From assembly GCA_943371025.1 (NCBI GenBank), contig CALRTC020000018.1, positions 60,754-124,753 on the forward strand: a stretch of DNA of 64,000 nt, given 5' to 3'. Shown here piece by piece: positions 58,217-64,000 of the stretch. The notes under the pieces were generated by a model, which had not been told where the DNA came from, did no database searches, and was given only the letters and a program-made list of their open reading frames with translations. Source of the stretch: Niveispirillum sp943371025. GTDB taxonomy: Bacteria; Pseudomonadota; Alphaproteobacteria; Azospirillales; Azospirillaceae. Position 1 is the stretch's first letter; each line of letters begins with the position of its first letter. Position numbers and translations under genes: made by a program.

Positions 58217-60961
58217 ATGCTGAACCTGGGTCCCATCGCCTTTGCCGCGCCCTGGCTGCTGCTGGGGCTGGTTGTGCTGCCGGCCCTGTACTGGCTGCTG
58301 CGGGTCACACCGCCCACGCCGCGCACCATCGCCTTTCCCGCCATCCGCCTGCTGGCCGATCTGGAAAAGCGGGAGGAGACGCCGAACCACACGCCGCTGT
58401 GGCTGCTGATCCTGCGCATGCTGCTGGCGGCTTTGGTCATTCTGGCCTTGTCGCGGCCGCTGTTGAACCCGGCGGCGTCGCTGCCGGGTGGCGGGCCGCT
58501 GCTGCTGGTGGTCGATAATGGCTGGGCGGCGGGCCGCGACTGGCCCGCGCGGCTGACGGCACTGGACAAGCTGATCGATCAGGCCGACCGGCAGGGGCGG
58601 CCTGTCGCCCTGCTGCCCACGGCGCCGTCCGCCAATGGTGACGCGCCGGCCCTGATCGGCCCCATGGCCGCCGGTGCCGCCAAGCGTCAGGCCCAGACCC
58701 TGGCGCCGCATCCCTGGGCCGTGGATCGGGCGGCGGCCTTGAAGGCGCTGGACGGGTTCAGGCCGGATGGCGTGCCCTATATCGTTTGGTTGACGGACGG
58801 GGTCGCGGCGGCCGGACCTGCCGGCGTGCAGGACCCGGCCATGGCCGATCTGGTCACCACGCTGCGCCGCATGGGCGCGCTGGAGGTCCGTGGCGACGGG
58901 CCGGAACGCCCGGCCCTGCTGGTCCGCCCGCCGCAGGTGGAAGGGGCCAGCCTGAAGGTGCCCGTGGAGCGCGCTGATGCCGGTCTGCCCTTGCCCATCA
59001 CCCTGCGCGCGCAAGGCGCCGACGGGCGGTTGCTGGGGGCGGCCCAGGTGACGCTGGCGGCCGGGCAGAACCGGGTGGAGGTGATGCTGGACCTGCCGGC
59101 TGAGCTGCGCAACGATCTGGCTGCCCTGCGCGTGGAGGGGCAGGAGACGGCGGGCGCCGTGCTGCTGACCGACGAACGCTGGCGCCGCCGGCCCGTGGGG
59201 CTGGTGTCGGGCCGCGCTGACGGTGAACAGCCGCTGCTGTCCGACCTTTATTATCTGGACCGTGCGCTGGCACCCTATGCGGAGATACGCAAGGGCACCA
59301 TCGCGGAACTGCTGGACCGGCAGCTGGCCGTGCTGGTCCTGGCCGATGTCGGGTCGCTGGCGGAGCCGGAGGTGGCGCGTCTGGCGGCCTGGATTGATGG
59401 CGGCGGCGTGCTGCTGCGTTTTGCGGGCCCGCGTCTGGCGCAGAATGCCGACAGCCTGATCCCCGTGCCGCTGCGCGCCGGCGGCCGCGCGCTGGGCGGG
59501 GCCCTGTCCTGGGAGGTACCGGCCGGGCTGGCGCCCTTTGCCGATGACAGTCCCTTCCACGGTCTGACCGTACCGGCCGATGTGACGGTGAAGCGGCAGG
59601 TACTGGCCGAACCGGGGATCGATCTGGCACCCCGCACCTGGGCCCGGCTGGCCGATGGCACGCCCCTGGTCACGGCCGAACGGCGGGGCCGCGGGGCGCT
59701 GGTCCTGGTCCATACCTCGGCCGGACCGGACTGGTCCAACCTGGCCCTGTCGGGGCTTTATGTCGACATGCTGCGCCGGGTCGTGGCCCTGTCGGCCGGG
59801 GTGGAAGGCGGGGAGGCGACGGGAACCCTGCCGCCGCGCGCCCTTCTGGATGGGTTTGGACATCTGTCCGATCCGCCGGCCACAGCCTTTCCCATCGCCG
59901 CCACCGATCTGGGCAAGGCGCCGGGCCCGCGCCATCCGCCGGGCTATTACGGTCCGGCCGAATCGCCCCGCGCGCTGAACCTGTCGGCCACGGTGCCGGC
60001 CATGACCACGCCGGATGCGTTGTTGGCGGGCGTGCCAAAGGGGCTGTACGCTGGCGGCACGGAAACCGAACTGAAACCCACCTTGCTGACCATGGCGCTG
60101 ATCCTGGGCCTGATTGATCTGCTGATCGGATTGTCCTTGCGTGGGCTGCTGCCGCTGCCGGCGCTGCTGCGGCGCGGGGCCACGCTGGGGCTTGGCCTGT
60201 TCCTGGCCGTTGCCGCCCTTGCCCCCGATGCGCGGGCCGCCGCCGTTGATGACAGCCGCGCCATCGAGGCAACGGCACAGAACTGGCTGGCCTATGTGCG
60301 CACGGGCGACGGCGCGGTGGACGGGATCAGCAAGTCCGGCCTGGAAGGGCTGGGCCGCGTCCTGGCCGACCGCACGGCCGTGGAAATGGCGGGCGCCATG
60401 CCCGTCGATCTGGAACAGGACGAGCTGTCCTTCTTCCCGCTGATCTACTGGCCCGTGACGGAGGGACAGACGGCCCTGTCCGACAAGGCGCGGGAGCGGC
60501 TGAACCAATATATGCGCCAGGGCGGCATGGTCCTGATCGATACCCGCACGCAGACCAACAATGGCGAAGGGCCGGGCGGCCCGGCGCTGGAGGCGCTGCT
60601 GCGCGGGCTGGACATTCCGTCGCTGGCCCCCGTCGGGCCCGACCATGTGCTGACCAAGGCCTTCTATCTGCTGGCCGATTTCCCCGGCCGCTATTCCGGG
60701 GGGGAGGTCTGGGCAGAGGCGCGGGAAGATAATGCCAGCAATGACGGCGTTTCCTCCGTCATCATCGGGTCGAACGACTGGGCCGCTGCCTGGGCCATGG
60801 ATGAACGCGGTCGACCGCTCTATCCCGTTGTTCCGGGACCGGAACGACAGAGGGAAATCGCCTATCGTGTCGGCATCAATATTATCATGTATGCCCTGAC
60901 CGGCAATTATAAGGCCGACCAGGTGCATGTGCCGGCCATCCTGGAAAGGCTGGGGCAATGA
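58217..60961 (+). CDS. BatA-type membrane protein with C-terminal DUF4159 domain
   Basis: Protein of 914 residues. An N-terminal BatA-like region has two membrane helices (about 10-27 and 62-82; WLLLGLVVLPALYWLLRV then LLILRMLLAALVILALS). A VWA-like segment (LLLVVDNGWAAGRDWP) follows, then a glutamine-amidotransferase-like section, another pair of membrane helices near 615-665 (LILGLIDLLIGLSLRGLL and LGLGLFLAVAALAP), and DUF4159 in the last about 210 residues (ELSFFPLIYWPV, IDTRTQTNNGEG, YALTGNYKADQVH). The VWA metal motif is not canonical. The last four bases ATGA are shared with the next start. It may form an envelope complex with the MoxR and DUF58 proteins. Confidence 0.88.
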   Translation: MLNLGPIAFAAPWLLLGLVVLPALYWLLRVTPPTPRTIAFPAIRLLADLEKREETPNHTPLWLLILRMLLAALVILALSRPLLNPAASLPGGGPLLLVVDNGWAAGRDWPARLTALDKLIDQADRQGRPVALLPTAPSANGDAPALIGPMAAGAAKRQAQTLAPHPWAVDRAAALKALDGFRPDGVPYIVWLTDGVAAAGPAGVQDPAMADLVTTLRRMGALEVRGDGPERPALLVRPPQVEGASLKVPVERADAGLPLPITLRAQGADGRLLGAAQVTLAAGQNRVEVMLDLPAELRNDLAALRVEGQETAGAVLLTDERWRRRPVGLVSGRADGEQPLLSDLYYLDRALAPYAEIRKGTIAELLDRQLAVLVLADVGSLAEPEVARLAAWIDGGGVLLRFAGPRLAQNADSLIPVPLRAGGRALGGALSWEVPAGLAPFADDSPFHGLTVPADVTVKRQVLAEPGIDLAPRTWARLADGTPLVTAERRGRGALVLVHTSAGPDWSNLALSGLYVDMLRRVVALSAGVEGGEATGTLPPRALLDGFGHLSDPPATAFPIAATDLGKAPGPRHPPGYYGPAESPRALNLSATVPAMTTPDALLAGVPKGLYAGGTETELKPTLLTMALILGLIDLLIGLSLRGLLPLPALLRRGATLGLGLFLAVAALAPDARAAAVDDSRAIEATAQNWLAYVRTGDGAVDGISKSGLEGLGRVLADRTAVEMAGAMPVDLEQDELSFFPLIYWPVTEGQTALSDKARERLNQYMRQGGMVLIDTRTQTNNGEGPGGPALEALLRGLDIPSLAPVGPDHVLTKAFYLLADFPGRYSGGEVWAEAREDNASNDGVSSVIIGSNDWAAAWAMDERGRPLYPVVPGPERQREIAYRVGINIIMYALTGNYKADQVHVPAILERLGQ

Positions 60962-63042
60962 CCGGGCAGGATATCGCCTTTGCCCCGCTGCTGCCCTGGG
61001 CGGCGCTGCTGCCGCTGGCCCTGCTGGCCCTGCTGATCGCTTCCTACGGCCTCTACCGCCGGGCGCGCGGCAGCTGGTGGCGGCTGGCGGCCTTGGCCAC
61101 CATCATTCTGGCGCTGGCCAACCCCTCGCTGGTGACGGAGAAGCGGGAACCGATCAAGGACGTGGCCGTCATCATCATCGACCAGTCGCCCAGCCAGAAG
61201 ATCGGCCAGCGGATGGAGCGGACGGAAAAGGCCGCTGCCGCTGTGCAGGAAAAGCTGGCGCGTCTGCCCGATCTGGAGGTGCGGGTCGTTCGTGCCGGCG
61301 GGGGCGATGGGGCGGAGGTGGAGGAAACCCGCCTGATGGAGGCGATGACGCGCGCCGTGTCCGACGTGCCGCGCAGCCGTCTGGCCGGCGCCATCCTGAT
61401 CACCGACGGGCAGGTGCATGACGTGGCGGCCAATTTGCCGTCCCTTCGCGATTTCGGCCCTGTCCATGCCCTGCTGACGGGTGACAAGGATGAAGGCGAC
61501 CGCCGCCTGACCATCGTGCAGGCGCCCAGTTTCGGCATTGTCGGCAAGGATGTTACCTTCACCATCCGCGTCGATGACCTGCCCGCCGCGCGTGACCGGG
61601 AGGGGGAGGTGGCCGCCGTCACCATGCGCCAGGACGGGCAGGATGTGCAGACCCTGTCCGTGCCGCTGGGCCAGGATGTGCCCATCACCGTGCCCCTGTC
61701 ACATGGCGGTTTGAACATCGTGGAATTGACGGCCGAGGCGGGCTCGCGCGAGCTGACCCTGGCCAATAACCGGGCGGCCGTCGTCGTCAATGGTGTGCGT
61801 GACCGGCTGCGCGTGCTGTTGGTGTCGGGCGAACCGCATGCGGGGGAACGGACCTGGCGCAATCTGCTGAAGGCCGATCCCGCCGTGGATCTGGTGCATT
61901 TCACCATCCTGCGCCCACCGGAAAAGAATGATGGCACGCCCATCCGTGAATTGTCGCTGATTGCCTTCCCGATTCGTGAATTGTTCGAGATGAAGCTGTC
62001 GGAATTCGACCTTATCATCTTCGATCGTTACAAGAAGCGTGGCGTCATCAACAACATGTATTTGGCCAATATTGCCGAGTATGTGGAAAAGGGCGGCGCG
62101 TTCCTGGAGGCCAGCGGCCCGACATTCGCCACGCCCCTGTCGCTTTACCGGTCGCCCATCGGCACCGTCCTGCCGGCCGAACCGACGGGCAGGGTGATGG
62201 AGGAGCCGTTCAAGCCGACGGTGACGGAAATCGGCAAGCGCCATCCGGTGACGGCCGGCCTGACCGATGCGCCCGACGGGGTGGGGTCCTGGGGAAGCTG
62301 GATGCGGCAGATCGACGTGTCTGCCGACAAGGGCAGCGTGGTCATGTCGGGGGCGGAAGGACGGCCGCTGCTGATCCTGGACCGGGTCGGGCAGGGGCGC
62401 GTGGCGCAGCTGGCATCCGACCATTTCTGGCTGTGGTCGCGCGGCTATGAAGGCGGCGGGCCGCAGGCGGAACTGCTGCGCCGGCTGGCCCATTGGCTGA
62501 TGAAGGAACCGGAGCTGGAGGAAAATGACCTGCGCACGGCGGTCGATGGCAGCCGCATCACCATCACGCGCCGGTCGTTGGAGCCTGATACGCGACCGGT
62601 CACGGTCACATCGCCCGCCGATGTGGCCCAGCAGGTGGAAATGCGGGAGACGGGGACGGGGCAGGCCACGGGCACCGTGATTGCGTCGGAGCCCGGCATC
62701 TGGCGGGTGACGGATGGGGAGAAATCGGCGCTGGCCGTGGTCGGGGCCGTCAATCCGCCAGAGCTGGCCGATGTCAGATCGACGCCGGAACCATTGTCAC
62801 CAGCGCTGAAAGCCACGGGCGGCGGGGCTTACTGGCTGGGCGGCGACGGGTCGAATATCCCCGGTATCCGCCGCGTCCGGCCGGACCGGGATGCGTCCGG
62901 GACGGGCTGGCTGGGTCTGCGCGGCAATGGCGACCATGTGGTCACGGGGGTCACCCAGACGCCCTTGCTGCCGGCTTTGCCGGTGCTGCTGCTGGCGCTG
63001 GGCATGCTGCTGCTGGCCTGGCGGCGGGAGGGTCGGGGATAG
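60958..63042 (+). CDS. Large membrane protein of the MoxR operon (VWA- and glutamine-amidotransferase-like)
   Basis: Protein of 694 residues. Two N-terminal helices (LPLALLALLIASYGLYRRA, about 18-36, and WRLAALATIILALAN, about 41-55) precede a VWA-like domain with VAVIIIDQSPSQKI (about 67-80) and GAILITDGQVHDV (about 142-154), which have the first and third VWA metal-site features in altered form. The middle (about 300-500) resembles a class I glutamine amidotransferase-like fold, with LRVLLVSGEPHAGERTW, FDLIIFDRY and EYVEKGGAFLEASGP. A C-terminal helix (LLPALPVLLLALGMLLLAW) ends the protein. The start overlaps the previous stop (ATGA). The role is unknown. Confidence 0.82.
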   Translation: MTGQDIAFAPLLPWAALLPLALLALLIASYGLYRRARGSWWRLAALATIILALANPSLVTEKREPIKDVAVIIIDQSPSQKIGQRMERTEKAAAAVQEKLARLPDLEVRVVRAGGGDGAEVEETRLMEAMTRAVSDVPRSRLAGAILITDGQVHDVAANLPSLRDFGPVHALLTGDKDEGDRRLTIVQAPSFGIVGKDVTFTIRVDDLPAARDREGEVAAVTMRQDGQDVQTLSVPLGQDVPITVPLSHGGLNIVELTAEAGSRELTLANNRAAVVVNGVRDRLRVLLVSGEPHAGERTWRNLLKADPAVDLVHFTILRPPEKNDGTPIRELSLIAFPIRELFEMKLSEFDLIIFDRYKKRGVINNMYLANIAEYVEKGGAFLEASGPTFATPLSLYRSPIGTVLPAEPTGRVMEEPFKPTVTEIGKRHPVTAGLTDAPDGVGSWGSWMRQIDVSADKGSVVMSGAEGRPLLILDRVGQGRVAQLASDHFWLWSRGYEGGGPQAELLRRLAHWLMKEPELEENDLRTAVDGSRITITRRSLEPDTRPVTVTSPADVAQQVEMRETGTGQATGTVIASEPGIWRVTDGEKSALAVVGAVNPPELADVRSTPEPLSPALKATGGGAYWLGGDGSNIPGIRRVRPDRDASGTGWLGLRGNGDHVVTGVTQTPLLPALPVLLLALGMLLLAWRREGRG

Positions 63043-63105
63043 TGTAGGGAGGGTAAATCGGCCATACAATCCGGATTGTATGGACCGTACATTTGCCGCA
63101 GCCGG

Positions 63106-63657
63106 CTATTCCCGCGCCTCCAGCCGTTCCATGGCGGCACGCAGCAGGGTCAGTTCCTCCTGCTGGCGGTTCAGCATGGCTTCGATATCGTCGGTGCGCA
63201 GGCGGTCCAGCTTTTCATGCAGGGCCATGATCTCCAGTTCCGCCTTCAGGTTGATCTCGTAATCCATGCTGGCCTGGGCCCGGTCCTTGGACGCCTGACG
63301 GTTCTGCGACATCATGATGATGGGGGCCTGGACGGCGGCCAGCGTCGACAGGATCAGGTTCAGCAGGATGAAGGGATAGGGGTCCCAGCCGAAGGTCCAC
63401 CAGGAGGCGTTCAGCAGCATCCAGATGGCCATGCAGACGCCGAAGCCGATGACGAAGGACCAGGAACCGCCGACGGCCGCCACCTTGTCGGCCATCCGGT
63501 CGCCCAGGCTCATGCTCTGTTCCAGATCGGAATGGCTGTCACGGACGATGGAGCGGCGATGGGCGATGCGGGTCAGCACCCGGCGTTCGCGCTCGCTCAA
63601 CTGCTCTTCGCCATGGGCGAGAAGCTGTTCGGCCAGTTGCTTGATCTCGCCATTCAT
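63106..63657 (-). CDS. DUF1003 membrane protein
   Basis: Inner-membrane protein of 183 residues from the ATG at 63657, with AAGGA 6-7 bases upstream. The DUF1003 core has two helices (GSWSFVIGFGVCMAIWMLLN, about 65-84, and PFILLNLILSTLAAVQAPII, about 97-116) with the family motif MMSQNRQASKDRAQASMDYE. A coiled-coil tail (LEIMALHEKLDRLRTDDIEAM) follows. The N-terminal 60 residues are charged and include ERERRVLTRIAHRRSI. Function is unknown; some members affect cell-envelope or transport traits. Confidence 0.9.
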   Translation of the reverse strand: MNGEIKQLAEQLLAHGEEQLSERERRVLTRIAHRRSIVRDSHSDLEQSMSLGDRMADKVAAVGGSWSFVIGFGVCMAIWMLLNASWWTFGWDPYPFILLNLILSTLAAVQAPIIMMSQNRQASKDRAQASMDYEINLKAELEIMALHEKLDRLRTDDIEAMLNRQQEELTLLRAAMERLEARE

Positions 63658-63746
63658 CGCGCTGGTCCTTCTGTGTCGGGGGCACTCTAGCGGTTGCGTT
63701 TCCGGCCGGGAAGACGCCTGAAGGCCGTAGTGTGTTCCCGCAATGG

Positions 63747-63780
63747 AAACGGGGCGGATGGTTGTCCGTCCGCCCCGGTT
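63747..63780. terminator. GC-rich hairpin upstream of the DUF1003 gene
   Basis: AAACGGGGCGGA (63747-63758) pairs with TCCGCCCCGGTT (63769-63780) with one mismatch and a ten-base loop. It could end transcription of a gene outside the window. No T run follows. Confidence 0.5.
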
Positions 63781-63840
63781 GGATTGGGAAGTGATGTCCT
63801 GGTGTGTGGGGCGTTCCGTTAACGGTTCGCGCAAAGGGTG

Positions 63841-63928
63841 CTTTCCCCGCGAAAGCGGGGATCCAGGGGCCATCTGTAACCACGGTTGGTGCGCTTGGCC
63901 CCTGGACCCCCGCTTTCGCGGGGGAGGC
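63841..63928. repeat. Paired inverted REP-type element
   Basis: CTTTCCCCGCGAAAGCGGGG with ATCCAGGGGCC (63841-63871) is matched in inverted orientation by GGCCCCTGGACCCCCGCTTT and CGCGGGGGAGG (63898-63928). Each half has a CCCCGCGAAAGCGGGG-type hairpin. It is built like the element at 5524-5607. Confidence 0.7.
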
Positions 63929-64000
63929 AATGAGGGTGGGGGAGGCAGTGAGGGTGGGGGAGGCAGTGTGGGTGGGGGAGGCAGTGAGGGTGGGGGAGGC
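63924..64000 (+). repeat. 18-bp G-rich tandem repeat running off the window
   Basis: GAGGCAGTGAGGGTGGGG is repeated at 63924, 63942, 63960 and 63978 with small changes (CAATG in unit 1, TGTGGG in unit 3), and a fifth copy begins at 63996. The strand is G-rich with GGG and GGGGG runs. The total length cannot be judged. Confidence 0.9.

Larger units (their letters stand above)
63658..64000. other. 343-base gap with repeats at the window end
   Basis: No gene is visible. It holds three structures: a hairpin (63747-63780), an inverted-repeat element (63841-63928) and an 18-bp tandem repeat (from 63924), which are listed separately. The promoter of the DUF1003 gene should lie in its left part. Confidence 0.6.

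Noticed and set aside
58007..60958. A 983-codon minus-strand frame opposite the DUF4159 protein
   Set aside because: The composition is extreme in R, Q, P and G, with no domain; the plus-strand gene is supported by membrane helices and overlapping operon junctions.
63924..64000. Tandem repeat as a CRISPR array or coding repeat
   Set aside because: Units are contiguous without spacers, and no open frame with a start or ribosome site covers them.
1..64000. tRNA, rRNA, tmRNA or other housekeeping RNA genes
   Set aside because: I saw no cloverleaf with TTCGA-type arms or rRNA sequence by reading, but I could not run a covariance search, so a small RNA may have been missed.

Overview
The window is 64 kb of chromosomal DNA from a high-GC Gram-negative bacterium, most likely an alphaproteobacterium of the Rhodospirillales/Azospirillaceae (Azospirillum, Niveispirillum or Nitrospirillum type). 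Support comes from a strong G/C third-position bias, a homospermidine synthase, heme A synthase CtaA, SecB, a DUF1244 protein, a zf-CHCC (NDUFS6-like) protein, an XerD-aroK-aroB neighbourhood, a MoxR/DUF58/DUF4159 operon and a TonB-dependent receptor. The genus is inferred. I saw no rRNA or tRNA gene, CRISPR array, complete insertion sequence or prophage. The content is mainly housekeeping genes with a few accessory insertions.

Layout. 1-2.7 kb: end of a dipeptide/oligopeptide ABC operon (permease, two ATPases). 2.85-6.13 kb (minus): def-fmt-thiE-ctaA. 6.3-8.5 kb: a TPP riboswitch followed by thiO-thiS-thiG. 8.6-12.4 kb (minus): a BaiN/YhiN-type flavoprotein, a large pentapeptide-repeat protein, ArfB and a small secreted protein. 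12.6-14.7 kb: a secreted DUF1579 protein and homospermidine synthase. 14.7-15.7 kb: an AT-rich patch with an unrecognised two-helix membrane protein. 15.7-16.5 kb: a TacA/TacT-type toxin-antitoxin pair. 16.5-18.9 kb: a TetR repressor divergent from an Mpo1-like (DUF962) membrane protein across a 36-bp palindrome, then a ketopantoate reductase-like gene. 18.9-20.7 kb (minus): SecB, a membrane protein and a ParE-type toxin-antitoxin pair. 20.9-25.5 kb: PolA, a Tas-like aldo/keto reductase and ThpR. 25.5-28.8 kb: a chemoreceptor, a small secreted protein and RlmN. 29-33.3 kb (minus): an RND efflux pump and its adaptor. 33.7-38.7 kb: a hypothetical gene, a Tat-exported CAP-domain protein, the zf-CHCC protein, an ABC ATPase with no adjacent permease, a YdjC/HpnK deacetylase and two membrane-anchored coiled-coil proteins. 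38.7-44.3 kb: a coniferyl-aldehyde-type dehydrogenase, an N-formylglutamate amidohydrolase family protein, small genes and a TonB-dependent receptor. 44.4-49.4 kb: RNase D, an orphan solute-binding protein, AspS and a MerR/TipAS regulator. 49.4-52.8 kb (minus): four overlapping genes (a 45-residue membrane peptide, a 584-residue secreted protein, XerD, a histidine phosphatase). 53-54.7 kb: aroK-aroB. 54.7-56.1 kb (minus): DUF1285 and a Nudix CoA pyrophosphatase. 56.3-63.0 kb: MoxR-DUF58-DUF4159-large membrane protein. 63.1-63.7 kb: DUF1003. The window ends in an inverted-repeat element and an 18-bp tandem repeat.

How the genes work together. The thiamine genes make the thiazole half of the vitamin under TPP control, and ThiE (encoded elsewhere) joins the two halves. 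def and fmt handle the N-terminal formyl group; RlmN, ArfB and AspS also serve translation. aroK-aroB feed chorismate synthesis. Two toxin-antitoxin pairs lie about 4 kb apart. Between genes there are REP-like repeats: one family with a shared core at about 2.73, 35.1-35.2 and 55.46 kb, and paired inverted elements at 5.5 and 63.9 kb.

The least explained parts are the AT-rich orphan gene, the duplicated helix-plus-pentapeptide architecture, the pair of membrane coiled-coil proteins, the overlapping four-gene XerD operon and the two large membrane proteins of the MoxR operon. None can be called a new system from sequence alone.
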